Shown here one piece after another: positions 21,679 through 34,564 of a DNA stretch of 64,000 nucleotides. The stretch covers positions 19,592,001 through 19,656,000 of the forward strand of contig JBHGNT010000011.1 in assembly GCA_043228905.1 (NCBI GenBank), written 5' to 3'. Within the stretch, counting starts at the first letter, position 1; every line of letters begins with the position of its first letter. The DNA is from Azolla caroliniana (Eukaryota; Polypodiophyta). A model generated the notes under the pieces. The model made no database searches. It saw nothing but the letters and a program-made list of their open reading frames with translations, and was not told the DNA's origin. Both the position numbers and the translations under genes were made by a program.

Positions 21679-24600
21679 AGGTTTCCATGTCAGAAATTAC
21701 ACGGTAAAGACAATTTTGCAAGTGTTTCCCGGTCAACATTTCCAGCATTGCAAAGTTGATTGGTATATTTCGAAGGCATACTTGAGATAAATGTCAGGCA
21801 ATAAAAGTCTTTCATAGCTGATGAGCGACTGACGTTTACAGAGAATAATTCCGGTATTGTAACATGTGTTATTACTCCTAATGCAATACTCGGTGTTGGT
21901 GCATGAGAACTTATGTCCACACCACAATGCCATATACAAGAATGGGTTAGGTTCATGCCTAAATGAGAATGTATTAGTTTTGCTATGATGTATTAAATGT
22001 CTACCAATTTTTTAACTGTCCATGGTTCCATTGTTGCATGTGTAACATCAACCAAATATTATTGTAACATGTCTTATTACTCCTAATGCAATACTCGGTG
22101 TTGGTGCATGAGAACTTATGTCCACACCACAATGCCATATACAAGAATGGGTTAGGCTCACGCCTAAATGAGAATGTATTAGTTTTGCTATGATGTATTA
22201 AATGTCTATCAATTTTTTAACTGTCCATGGTTCCATTGTTGCACGTGTAACATCAACTAAATATTACTTCTGATCATCTACATAATGCATATACAAGAAG
22301 CGGAAACAAATATGCTGAACCTTAGAACATAATACCCATGGTATCATGAAGATGAAATTACTTGGAAAACACAGTCGGTTCTGGTATTTCTTTCAGGACA
22401 ATTGACATGAGTGACGCTCACCATATAATGAAGGCATTCTTAACTTCTCTTGATGGGTCTTTTTTCTTGTGGAATCTTTTCACTACAACTAACACTGAAA
22501 ATATTTTGTTATAGATTTGAAGAGAACTCATTCATTTGGTGTTTATGTGATGCTTCTCATGGTTCGTCACATGTCACTTTTTGGATGGCCTCTGTATCAT
22601 CCGTGTCTTTATTCATGTCTCTGTGATATGCTTTGTGTGGGCTATAGGTTTTATGCTTCAATACATTGATATTGATGGGGCATCAAAATTCTTATTGACA
22701 AGCACACATCGATATTGGAAAGCAAATGCAAAAAGACATTGATATGGTTTCCTATAGATCTTATCTCCACTTTAGTCCATGCCATACATATCTTTATGAC
22801 ACTTTCCATGATTTATATAAAAAAGGATGTTGATATAAATGGATACTTGTGATCTAAAACATTTCGTTAAGATCAAGTGTGTGGGATTGTTTCTTGTGTG
22901 AAGAGTATATTCCTATTATGGAAACAATATTTAGGTATGGTGTTCCATAACATACATAAAACCTGTTCAGAATCCATGGGACTCTACAAATGATGTAGAC
23001 TGTTGGCTCTTTGGATCTAGAGTTCTTTGATGCTTTAGAGTTCTAGGAGTATGTAGGAATCTGAAATAGAGAACTTCATTAATCATAACCTCAAACATTG
23101 GCAATGAGTATTTGTGGGAATTTGAAATGTTTCTTGGAACTTCCGTAATTTGTACTTCATTTCTCAAGCTTGATTTCTGAAACCTTTAATGTCTCACCTT
23201 CATTGGTTTCATCAACTTTGTTAGACCAAGTATTAATGATCCTTTTCTTAATTGTCACCACATGTACTCAAATCTTGTCATCCAAACACCACTACATGAA
23301 GTTTAAATGTTACATATTTTGATAGTAATTGCAAATTGTAATCTTGAATATGCAAGGAAATAAGGATGGCACAACACCAAATTCCATATTTGAAAGTAAC
23401 TTTGAGCTTAATCTTTGCATGAGATACTATAGAAACTGTATTTCATATCAGCTATAAGCATATTGATGCTGTCCTCAAATGATAACAATCACAACTCATG
23501 CTTGGAGTACCAGAATTAATTCCACATCTTGTAATCAATGTTGGTTCCACATCCATAGTTTGGTGGCTCAGCATGACTTCATTACCTCACTAATCCCATG
23601 ACTCCTAATAGTTGGCACAATGCTAACCTACTCCTAGCACTCTTGTAACTCAAATTGGGTTTGGGAAAACCAAACTTTTGATGGTTGTTAAGACTAACAC
23701 TAGATTGATATTGATTTCAAATTTCAATTATAGATATTGATGTTGATTCCATTAGCATCGATGTCGTAAGTAAGGTAGATCCTTGGTTTCATCCAACTCT
23801 TCACTTCATTGCTTGAGAATTATTTTTTTGTTTTTGCAAGAGAAGGCTAGATTCGTCACATAGTGTTAATGATACCTTTCTGTGTAAAAACCATTTCCCT
23901 AAACTATCTTTCCAAATTTAAGGCGATTACCCTCAAACTTCCCCTTTCCTTTTCTTCTACTCTACCAAAAGTGTCGTAGTTGACATATTCTCATCAGCAA
24001 GAACTCTAGTAGAAGCACAATAATGGGACTTGTATTCGAGTATATTGAGGATCATAATTATCCCAACAAACTACTACTATGATTTTACAGTGTTAGCACA
24101 TACAAAGAAAAATATATGACAATGTAAACACCCTCATCAAATGGATAGTGACACTTCAAATGAGACAACTCCTAATCAGCTCAGGTAAATTAATCCATAC
24201 TTCAATGATGAAAATAAAATAGGATAATGACATCTCTTGTTCAAGCTAATCTTAAATTGGATAGCTTAGGAGTTAGGACTGCTACCACTATAAGATTATT
24301 CAGTGTCATTGTCAAATCATGGCAGCGTGTTTTTACATAATTAGTGGAGAAATGCTATGTTTACATCAGTTAAGTTTTCTAAATTCCCACTCTTATTAAA
24401 TATAAAAATGCATCCCAACATTATTATTGTTAAGCTAACTTTCAGCATATATCCCAGGAAGGTGTAATTTTGATGAAGAGTTGAAAAAGCAGTTATTAAT
24501 CTAGTTTGAAAATCATGGAACGCATAAATTGCACATGCTCTGACAAAACTAACTTACAAAAACATCACTAAATCCCAACAAACCCCATATTAATACAACA

Positions 24601-24885
24601 CTTACAATTGCCATGTGTGCTAGCACTAATGGCACATTTTTACTCCAAACCATTGTACCAGGATATGAGCTCTATGTTGACCATGGGAATTCAATTCAAC
24701 GCTTTTATAAAAATTTAGTTTCTGTATGTATTTACAAGGGCCAAAGGTATATTACATATTGATTCCTGGCATCCTGTTAGTGCTATACAAATATCCAAGG
24801 GTATAGAGAATCAATGGAAGTGTGGTATATATATTTTGTGACAAATTGAATTTGTTGTTTCTGTGCATAATGATGGTTGGTCCTA
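21679..24885. other. Intergenic region between EF-hand and RSH genes
   Basis: The two genes converge here, so both 3' untranslated regions must lie in this stretch. The only structure seen is the 205-bp tandem duplication at 21856-22265. The remainder (22266-24885) is AT-rich with no recognisable coding or mobile sequence. Confidence 0.6.
21856..22265. repeat. 205-bp tandem duplication
   Basis: Two near-identical adjacent units start ATTGTAACATG at 21856 and 22061 and differ at only a few positions. They begin about 180 bases after the stop codon of the EF-hand gene and may lie in its 3' untranslated region. Confidence 0.9.
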
Positions 24886-27493
24886 TTAGGGTGACAACTG
24901 CGCTGAGTGCCTTCTCTCCCATGTGGCAGTATCTCCATACATTCTCTTGATACGATTTCTATATTCCAGTAAGGGATCATCTGAAATCAAAGGCTTCATT
25001 TCTACTAAATCACCCATCTCTAATCTTTGTCCAATATCAACCACTTCATGGTTGACTCTTGGGAGAAACTCTTCACAAAATGCTGGAACTCCACCAGTTG
25101 CTGCAAACAAATCCTCCACATTCTTGTCAAGTAGGTCACCAACAGTTGCGCCTCGGGGCAACTCTTGTACGCTCATCTAGACACAACAGATATATCTCAA
25201 ACATAACACTTAAGAGGAAAACCTTTAACTTCAATTCACATGTTTCACACTACCTTATCATCTTCAAGGATGATGACAAACAATGGGCCTTCTCCCTTTT
25301 CAGATGGCTCATCAACATGAGGACAACCTTCTTGGTGATGTGGAAAAGAGCAAGGTTGTTTCGAATTTACACTACCAAAGGGCAATCTTGACTTTGTCTC
25401 TAAAATCTCGCTGTGCCAAGTAAGCATCCACCTTGCCCACCCTACTCTCTGCAAGATGTGAGATGACAGCTCCACATTGTTTTCTTTATATCTCCAGTGG
25501 GCAGCAACTCCAAACTCAGCTTGATGATGCATCTCTTTTGTCCGAATTTGAACTTCTAAAGGGAAACCATCATCACCCTGCACTACGGTATGCAAAGACT
25601 GATACCTGAATTTCGGCATAAACTGGTGGTGTTAACCATGAGCGAATAACTACTTCCCATATTGTTTGTGAAAGCATACTTCTATTTATAAGGAATCCAG
25701 AAACAGTTATACAATCATTACCCATTTGCCTTTGGATGGATAATGTAATCCTTTGTGCTTGCAGACATTTGAGGCCACATCCTGTGAACAGTCTTTAGAG
25801 CCCGGTAGCAGTCCTCCTGGGTATTCATAATCAATCGGAGTCCTTGAACATCATAAATTTCTTCCAAACTCATCCCCTTCCTGCAAAGGTACAGCAGAGA
25901 TGGTCATTTATTTCCCCTTCACCTATATGCAAATACCAACAGTAGCTAACATACAAACTAACCTCATCATCTTTGTGTAGATACCATAAAGACTTTTACT
26001 CCGTCCATTTAATTCATGGTAGAGGACTCCTTCCTCATGGAGTACTTTTTCCAGCTTCTCAATAGATTCTGAAATTGTTGTTTCTCTTAGGCCCCCTGCT
26101 AACTTTGTCGCTAGTCTTTCATGCTCAAGAGGTTTAAGATGCTTAAAGCACAAATCTTCCAATTCTGCTTTCCAACTCCATATACCTAGCCTGTTGGCCA
26201 GGGCAGCAAAGATTTCAAGCGTCTCCTTTGCCATTCTCAACTGTTTCTCTTCAGATAGTGCAGATAAAGTTCTCATGTTATGAAGTCTATCTGCAAGCTT
26301 GATAAGAACCACCTGAACATCAGCCATAGCAAGAAACATGGTATGCAATCGATCTGCCTCCAGTTTCTTGCTTGCAATGTCATTATCACGTGCCAACTTG
26401 CTAAGTTCACTCAGTTTCGATACCTGCCAATGTGGAAAAAAGCAAGAAGAATAAAGATCACATGTCAATACAAGTATATATTCATATAAATACATACCCC
26501 TTCCACCAGGTCCGCAACCTCCTTGCCAAATATCTTGACAAGCTGATTTTCATTATAGTCATCACATGAGTCATCCATCACATCATGCAGCAATCCTGCT
26601 GCAACCACCACTTTGCTTGCACCTATCTCTGCTAGAATGGTTGCTGTCTCAACGCAATGAACAAGATAAATATCACCAGAGGTTCGAAACTATAAAAACA
26701 GAACACATAGTAAGCAAAAGAAACAACCCTCTAGTTCAGAAACAGGAGAACAGATGCGACAAGGTTATACACTCACTTGACCACGGTGGGCTTTTTCTGC
26801 TTCCTTAAAAGCTTTGATGACAAAGGGATCTTTAAAAATTTCTTGACGGCATTGAGCATCAAGTAAAATATTCTCAGCAATTTGTTGCCAGTGCATTGTT
26901 ACAGATTCTGGAAGTTCTTCAAATAGGTGTTGTGGTTCTGCAAGTGAACCTAGATTATGCTCTCCAGGAGCAGTGCTGCTTCGATTCATATATTCATCTC
27001 TCAACAACAATATTTGCTTCTGATCTGCAGACAAAGAACAAACTCGGATACTGCTCCCAACATGTTGCTCTAGCAATGAAAGATGAGTGCACCGCCTGCT
27101 AGAATTTTGTCCATTACCGTAATAAGCAAGAGGCCCTTGAAGGACAGAAACTGGACTCAATTCTCTGGCTTTCATAGAGTTCGGAGAAGAACTGATCAGA
27201 TCTGCATAGTTCTCAACCCCATCTGTGTAAGAGCCTCTGACAAAAGTGGTCAAGCCTGACGCCAATTCGAAGGAATCTCCTGTAGAGGAGCTACAATGCT
27301 TAGAATTTGCTAACAAGACTGAAAGTCCTGAAATCACAGGTTTGGAAACTGTTGTATGGTGACTGGTCGACACGGGCCTTGAATTCAAATCCAAGTCATA
27401 AATAGGGCAGCTAGTGGTGGTACGGGGTGCAGGGCTGAACGTACTTGTGGAGGAAGAACAAAGTGACATTGACGTTGTGATCTCCATCAACAT
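24886..27493 (-). CDS. RSH: RelA/SpoT homologue (RSH2/RSH3-like), chloroplast
   Basis: Enzyme of the plastid stringent response that makes, and in some members hydrolyses, (p)ppGpp. Six exons on the minus strand: 27493-26777, 26689-26498, 26423-25963, 25880-25722, 25605-25254, 25176-24886; 723 residues, usual for plant RSH2/3. The first 240 residues are Ser/Thr-rich, consistent with a transit peptide, and include DLDLNSR as in RSH2/3 proteins. The HD domain follows (His250, then LLHDVMDD at about 272-279, and [11 protein letters not shown] near 343-353). The synthetase domain has [32 protein letters not shown] and [12 protein letters not shown]-type region follows ([17 protein letters not shown]). 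The start is the first ATG after an in-frame TGA; a second ATG is two codons on. Hydrolase activity cannot be judged from sequence alone; RSH2/3 members are mainly synthetases. Confidence 0.95.
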
Positions 27494-28582
27494 GGTCGGT
27501 TGCAAGAAATATCAAAACACTTCAATCCTAATGTGTTATGCCAATGAAATCCTGACCAACAACACAAGACACGGAAATATTTTACAGACTTAAAAAAGGA
27601 AACACAACAGACGGATTTACTGTGTGGAAGGAAATAATGAATTTTCCATGAAAAATATTTAGGTGCTCAGAAAGTAGATAAATGGTTGCGTATGACAAAG
27701 ATTTCAGTGCTTCGTGGCAGAGAAGAAGAGAAGCACAATCAGATAAGTTACAATGCAGAAACGTTATTAGGAGAGGGCAACAAGATCCAGCAAAGAGAAA
27801 AAAAAAAATTAATGAATGGAAAGTCAAAAGAACAGGAACCTGTCTTCGGTGAAATTGCATACACCACAGCCTGGATAAGAAGAAAAGTTAATCTCTGCAG
27901 GTGGAGAGCAGGAAAGCAGAAAGATCGATCTGGTTTGAGATGGCCTCTTGAGGCAATGAAAGGAACCGACAGAACCTTGAGTAAGAAAGAGCCAAAAGAA
28001 GAAGTTGTGACGAAAGCTTGTTGTCTCAGTTCAATGATCGAAAGGAAGAGTAGATGTAGGGAGGTTTTGGAGCAGCCCTTTGGAAAATGGAGACTTTGTA
28101 AGCAAAGAAAGAAAGAAAGACTTCCGTTCTAAGATGCGTGTATCGGAAGGCGAAGCAGGGGGGGAGCAGTTCACTTCTCTTTCTCCTCTTTTTTGCCTTC
28201 CTGTCTGATGCCACACGAAACCCTAGATCTTTGCAGAGATGGCGGGGATCTTTATCTTTTGGTGTGGAGCCGTGAGAGAGAGAGGTCTCTATGGCCGCAG
28301 AATCAGAGGAAGGACGAAGACGCCATAGCCTGTTTTGCTTTTTGTGGTGCTTTTCTTCGTGTTTTTATTTCTGTAATAGGCCAGGCCAGCCAGCGAGTCC
28401 CTCCCCTGTTTCCCCTCTGTTCCTAAGGCCCCCGACTTCCCGCGACTCTTGGGGCCACGTCAGCGGCCCAACCGAATCCACGTGGCCGCCACGTCACTAA
28501 CGGATAAAAATCGGATAAAATAAAAACTTCCCGGGTTTATCCATCCACACAACACACGCAACAAAAAGAAAATACTCTTTAC

Positions 28583-28633
<51 letters not shown>

Positions 28634-28651
28634 AACTATGTTAGAAACAAG
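27494..28651. promoter_or_regulatory. 5' region of RSH, with (CT)n tract
   Basis: This is the upstream flank of the minus-strand RSH gene. An ORF at 27686-28132 on the plus strand has no recognisable domain. A (CT)n run occupies about 28583-28628. Toward 28380-28500 the sequence becomes GC-rich with several CCACGT(C/G)-type G-box-like cores (28456, 28480, 28490), which are common in plant promoters. Confidence 0.4.
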
Positions 28652-28828
28652 ATGGCCGGTCACACGATTGAAAAGCTTCTCGTTGTTGGACACGAAGAAC
28701 CGGGCATGACCATAGTGAGGACCTTCTCTGTGTTTGTCGCCGCCGTTAAACCCTCCCTCCTACGTCTTCATCATAACGCTAAGTCGGGGTTGTTAGGGAC
28801 ACCCTCCTTGTTTGCGGGCTTCTTTTGA
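28652..28828 (+). CDS. Possible small ORF, 58 aa, unknown
   Basis: The ATG has a good plant context (AACAAGATGGCC) and follows directly on a (CT)n tract of the type often seen in plant 5' leaders. The 58-residue product starts MAGHTIEKLLVVGHEEPGMT and ends FAGFF. I recognise no family. It could be chance, or a truncated first exon of a lost gene. It is divergent to RSH. Confidence 0.2.
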   Translation: MAGHTIEKLLVVGHEEPGMTIVRTFSVFVAAVKPSLLRLHHNAKSGLLGTPSLFAGFF

Positions 28829-29580
28829 GAAAAACCATCGAATCAGAATTCTCTCTTTCAGACCTGGGTACGCGTTGTAGCACTACTCCGTGTAGACCAT
28901 CATGTGTAAGAACATGTTTTCCTCGTGTTCTTAGATTTTGATCGTGACCCCTATCGTTAAAGGTTTGCCGAACACAACCTTATACAATAGGGAGGGTAAA
29001 TTGAAAGAACCTGAAAAGAGGGGAAACACCTCCCTAGTTAACAACATCTAAAGGTGTGAGATAACAACCTAAAGGATATAGCAACTAGGCATGTAAGGAG
29101 TTTGTGTTTGGCATCCATCCTCAATTGGTGTATAGAAAAAAAAATGTCCCATCTAAAATGTGTCAACTGTTTAAAACCACTTCGAAAGGAAACCCACTCA
29201 CCATTTCTCACCAAAGAAACACTTTCTATCGGATAGAACTTGCTTGTCTATGAAGGTCAATCCACTTGGGATCCCCAATAGGTTTGTAATTGATTGGTTT
29301 TTGCCAAACCCACTTTCTCCCTTTCCTTATGGCGGGTCTTTACAAGATTCTCTATTAACTATGTTCATCTTTCTACCATTAACATCAAGAGATGTGTTAT
29401 GGGCATTGCTAGTTTGGAATTGGTTGTACCAACTAGTAACCTAGCCAATGAGTGAAAGTATGACTATTAGAGTTAGTCACTAGGACAAGTTGTTTTCCTG
29501 CTATATATGAAGAAAGGAAGTAAGACATGCCTCTGCCTTGTCACCATCCCATTAATGCAAATATGTATGGGAATGACAAA
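28829..29580. other. Intergenic, no gene seen
   Basis: AT-rich sequence without recognisable motifs separates the RSH promoter side from the retrotransposon remnants. A short open frame at 29244-29444 shows no domain. Confidence 0.5.
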
Positions 29581-30590
29581 GACTAAAAGGGAATTGTCCA
29601 AAAAAGAACGAGAAGATTAGAATTGGTCTAGATTTCTATAAAGTAAATGAAGCCATCATATGTGATAATTACCAATTCCCATATATTGAACACTAGAGGA
29701 TGAACATAAATTGCATTTCCCACTGAGTTTGGCACCTACACTTTAAGGAAATGTCATTCAGGTTAACGAGCACTTTGAGCACCTAATAGAGAGAGGCCTA
29801 CCACTTATTCACTTCCAACTTAAGAAATGGGATAGAATCTCATGTGGATGAAACACATAGTACGTAAAATTCGTGTTCGTCTAGTATAACATTTGTTTTC
29901 CTACGTTGGAAAACGAATGCGAATGTTATTCAAACATTCTTGTGTTTTTTTCCCCCTTTTTTTTTGTTTTTTTCCCATTTTTAGGCTTATCTACCTCATA
30001 ATAAATAGTTAATCCAAAAGTATGGTATTTATCATTCTTTGAGGGTGTTTTTCCAAAAGTATGGTACGTATGGTTCATACTATGGATGAACATGTGTTGT
30101 AACTCCTCTTGATCGAACAATTTCGAACTCCTTCGGACAACACTTGAGAAAATAATATCAATTTTTGTCGAACCCTCTAAAATGCCAATACTGGGTAAGA
30201 CATGAGTAATATTAGACACACGATGCTAAAAGATTGTATCTCCACAGATGAAACAAAGTTAAATTTCATTTTAGATATTGTCACACCCCAAAGACAAGAA
30301 ACAACTCCAACATTTTATAGAGTATGATGCATACTACTAGTTATTTGTTATCTATTCACAGAAAATATAGGTGGTTGTGTGAAGTATTTTGGAAATTCAT
30401 AAGGGCTACTACATACATCAAAGCCTTTAGGGTACTTAAAGTTTGTTTGGTGAATGAACCCATCCTTAGGTTGACAAATTGGGAAAAAGAATTTCATGTT
30501 CACAGAGACACCTCAACTTGTGCGGTAGGAGCATCATGCAAGCAAAGACAAGAATTTGAAAGGGGACAAAGACAAAAAAGAACTACAATG
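29580..30590 (+). mobile_element. Ty3/gypsy pol remnant (RT and RT/RNase H)
   Basis: At 29586-29690 the plus strand reads KIRIGLDFYKVNEAIICDNY then QFPYIE, the gypsy reverse-transcriptase block that usually reads R.C.D.R.LN...YP.P. At 30324-30590 it reads AFRVLKVCLVNEPILRLTNW then EKEFHVHRDTS and AVGAS, the start of gypsy RNase H. The two parts are separated by a MITE (29856-30084) and by decayed DNA that has lost the catalytic YVDD region. It is not functional. Confidence 0.8.
29856..30084. mobile_element. CATAG-family MITE, 229 bp
   Basis: Ends are CATAGTACGTAAAATTCG and, inverted, GGTTCATACTATG. Flanks are GATGAAACA on the left (29847-29855) and GATGAACA on the right (30085-30092), an 8-bp target duplication with one extra A on the left. 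The terminal sequences match those at 60394-60634 and 13309-14397. It sits inside the gypsy remnant. Confidence 0.75.
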
Positions 30591-30844
30591 TAAGGGAACT
30601 ATAAACTCCAAATCTTAGGTTCTTCTCCACTTAATTTCTTTGAATCCTTTCTGCGTAAGTGTTTTTAAATGTTCCACTTAAGTCCTTATATAGGATAAGT
30701 TGTCTCTTAGCTAATTAATCATAGTGAGAGAGGTTAATAGTGTTCGTCCTGGTGATTAACGTGATCCCTTTTAGCTTAGGAAGGATCAACAATCCTTTGG
30801 ATAAAGACAACCATTGAAGAGCTTATATCTTCGAACTAAAATAA

Positions 30845-31107
30845 ATGAAGGTGTTTTGTGATAATCAATCAACCATAAAACTTGTAACAAACCCAAAGAT
30901 AATTTATCAAAACAAACATATTCGAGCACGTCATCATTTTATTAGAGAAGCAAAAGAGATGTCACTCCAATACACTTTTTTAACCACAACCATGTGGGCT
31001 GATTTCCTCACTAAACTCGTATCCCAACACAAGCGTTGCATATGTTGTTAGAAGATAGGACTCAAATTATAGAAACCAAACAAATAGGTTGCTACATTAA
31101 GGGGGGG
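30845..31107 (+). mobile_element. Ty1/copia RNase H end and polypurine tract
   Basis: The frame 30845-31051 gives KVFCDNQSTIKLVTNP, then NKHIRARHHFIREA and WADFLTKLV, the C-terminal RNase H block of copia pol. About 50 bases later comes the polypurine tract AAGGGGGGG (31099-31107), which primes plus-strand synthesis in copia elements and marks the 3' LTR edge. Everything upstream in this copia is missing, replaced by gypsy sequence. Confidence 0.85.
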
Positions 31108-31440
31108 TGTTAGAATATTAAAGATTAGACATTATTATAAATAACAAATATATCATAAATAAAGAAAACAAGAATAAATATTATGTAACCACCTATTATT
31201 GTGCCTTTTGTTTGCAATGATGGTTACAACACATTCATGTGAGATTGTTCACAACGAACGAACCTTCCCACTACAAACTTCCCTATGATCTCTTCTAAGT
31301 TCTACCTATTAAAATGTAACATATACCATGATCATAATGCCGTCTCTCTTTTATCATCAAATTAAGTTACATACATCCAATTGTTATACTTTGTTAGATA
31401 GTACTTTAAATTCCTACCGTTCCTACCCGTGACATTAACA
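31108..31440 (+). mobile_element. Copia 3' LTR (probable)
   Basis: It begins TGTTAGAATATT directly after the polypurine tract, the usual TG start. A plausible end is ...GACATTAACA at 31440 (CA terminus), giving 333 bp. No second LTR is in the window to confirm the boundary, so the right end is tentative. Confidence 0.5.
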
Positions 31441-34400
31441 ATCGGGTAGGTGAGGGTCCATGTACTCTTATTTGGGCTAATTACCTTTGCACCCTCTATC
31501 ACTCTAATTGTGCACAATCACATTGCCATTGGTTAATTAGGCTAAATTATTGACTTGTTACACCTACTGATATTCGTCACAACCCGGGATCATGACAATT
31601 TTCTCGTGACCTCGTTGTTTTCAGATGGTTGATCGTCCATCATTTCTAGGAATGTTGTTGTGGATGTATTGGTTGCCGATTGCATGTAAATATATGATCG
31701 CATCCATGAATTCTTCTTGTCTCCTACACTCTAATAATCACATCCTTGGATGAGACTTCAAAAAATATCTATCGCGCATTACGTTGCATGCAATGAATCC
31801 AACAATGCTTTCACAATAGTTATTTCCTCGTGGGGCAAGGATGATCACCTTTCATAATAGTTTATTCGATCCAACCTCACACTATGAGACTGGCTCTCAA
31901 ATTTTATATTTTCATCGATGACTCATACAAATTATGAGTTTCCTCGCTTAACCATTCCAAGAATTTGTTTTCCTACAACTGAAACGTTGCAAAGTCCTTT
32001 ACACCAAATTGGTTGTATCAACTAGCGGCTTATTCATCTAAGGATGATTGGAACCATGCCATTTTGTGAAGCTTTTGATTGGCCAGTGTTTAGTGGTGCC
32101 AACAAGTGATTTTGGCATTCCATATCCTAGGAATGGGATGAGATGCACATGTCACCGCATATGCAATCCATCCAAACTGCCCGTCAATTTCTTCATCAGA
32201 TCCGAATAGGCAATCGAAGTAATGATTTCGGATTAAGTGCTTCATTGTCCATGATCACACGGGATTGCAACATTTCTTCGGTTGCAACTTCTTCCTCTAG
32301 TAGACCCATATTCTCGTAAAGTGTCCATTGTTTGTGCTTCCACTTGAGTCTTGTGACGTAGATTGGTTATTTGTTTGCTGATGATCTGGTTCCTTGTTGT
32401 CTCAACCAACATACATCATGCTCTTCCACTTGTCATTTGGTAATTCATTCGGGTCCCCAAAAGTGTTAGCTTATCAAGTATTATCTTATCGGATTTACTT
32501 ACAAAATTACATATTAGTGTTAATCATGATGTTAATACCAATTACTCTTATACACAACTACACAAAAATGGATAATAAATCATACACACTTCCACAATTA
32601 TGAATGACAAGTATTTGTTTATAAGTAGAGTTAGCATCTTAACTCTTGTTTATGTAGAGATTACAAGAGACCCATGACCCTTCAAGTCCAAACATAAACT
32701 CCCATACATTTAGATCATATCCTATGATTGTCTTGAGTCTCTCGATATCATTTCATACTTCGGTAGTACGTACATAGCAAATTGATTCTAATGGTGGATT
32801 GTAGGAATCCTATCGGTTGTTAAGGATGGGAAGCCAAATTAAAGTTAGTCTAGAATTTTTTTAATGCAAAATTGGCAACATAAATCCTACATTTGTTTTG
32901 GATAGTTTTCTCTCCATCTGTATACCTTTATGTGGTATCGTTGATTTCGTAATGGAGGTGCTTGTGTGTGGGACTCTCTCTTATCTTTTGTTTTCTTCTT
33001 TAGGTAATATAATATCCTAAAAATCATCATAGGTGACGTTGGCATCAGTCAAGTTTGTTGTGTCAATCTATAAACCAATTCAGGCCATAGTTAAATGATA
33101 TTTACCATATGTGGACAATTGGGTAGTTCATCTAGCCAATATCCAAGTTCGTCTCACTACCAATGCTGTTAATGATAAAGATAACTTAATGAATGATGAA
33201 ATGGAGAAACTAATTATGAGCTATAGATCTAGACATATATAGATAGATTTATAGATAGAGATAGACACAAACAGATGTATAGATATAGATATGGATGAGA
33301 GAGAGAGAGAGGGAGAGAGACTACCAGTCTACCATGCAGCACCTTTCACCAGAAAAGGCAAAAAACAAAAGAGAATTTAGAATTTATTTTTAGGTCATCA
33401 AGGGCTTACGTCTTTCTATAATTTCACCCGTTGATTCATGCCTTTTGAAGGAATAGTGGCACATGTTGGACGTGTGAATAATGCCATAAAGTTAGGGTCA
33501 ACTAACTACCATGGTATTATATTTTTTAGGGAGAAATTTTGAAATATTCTCCAGCTTTTGATTATTTCCTCAAATGCAATGACTTAAGTATTTAATTGCT
33601 AGTTCGGCATCATTACTCAACGCACCAGTTTTGCTGAACAAAGATGCCAGACGTGGACCTCAAATTTCCAGATTCGGATTAACAAAACAACCTGGGTTGC
33701 TTTACCTATTTAATAAGTTTGAGAATATATCAAAATGTTTCACCTCGATGCCCTCTGATCATTATCTCTCATAATAAAGCCAAGTTTTAACTACCCCGAT
33801 GGATATTCGAAGGGACTTAACTACAAGATGGTATAATTAGTTTCTCAATCCTCTACCCAAGTCTGAAAAATGATTTGGACCAAGGGCATACATGAAGAAT
33901 AAAGAAAATGTTTCACCTCGATGCCCTCTGATCATGAGGAATAAAGAAAACTTGGGGCATTTAGGGAAATAAAGAAAATGTGATGATAATTCAGAGTTTT
34001 TGTTTTGCTTATAGTGTGAAATTTTCCATAAAAAATAAATGAGATAAAATAATACTTCCTCGGAATTTTGAGAGACATACATCTTCACCTCCCCATGCGA
34101 TCTAACTTGGAGGTATCAGAAACCTAATATGAAAAAGCTATTGCTTTAGAATGACCACTTAATTTGTATATTGCACTACAAGGCTTGAGACAAATTCACC
34201 CACTGTGTGGCACAAACAAAATGATTTGTTGGCCAGGGCCAAAAGGCAATGCACTGTGCTGTGAAACAAAATGTAAGACCTTTCTGCACAAAATGTACAT
34301 CTCTTTCTTTATTCAGCCCCTGACATGGGACAACCAACTTATACACCAGTAAGACCTTTTCATTTTTTTCCCTAAGTTTATGCATTCTAAATACAAGGCC

Positions 34401-34564
34401 TTCATTTATGGTGTACCCACTGCAAGCATAAGGCAACTGTCATATATTGCCTACTGGAATTTTACAAAGATGCAGTATGGTGTTGACTAACCATAATGCA
34501 GACCTTAGAAGCTATTAACATAGCTACACAACGAGACGAGAGTAGAGTATGTGAAGTATCAATG
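31441..34564. other. Intergenic between copia LTR and IBtk-like gene
   Basis: No gene is supported. Minus-strand frames at about 31750-32350 contain fragments of open reading that may come from a decayed transposable element, but no domain was recognised. GATA/AGA-rich simple sequence lies at 33230-33320. A 31-bp phrase (AATGTTTCACCTCGATGCCC...) occurs twice, near 33734 and 33908. The part nearest 34564 should contain the 3' untranslated region of the minus-strand gene. Confidence 0.5.

Noticed and set aside
27686-28132. 148-aa plus-strand ORF upstream of RSH
   Set aside because: Charged, domainless product antisense to the probable RSH leader; no splice or start support.
31750-32350. Possible Harbinger or Myb-like transposon protein on the minus strand
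   Set aside because: Only short open pieces; no catalytic or Myb motif could be recognised.
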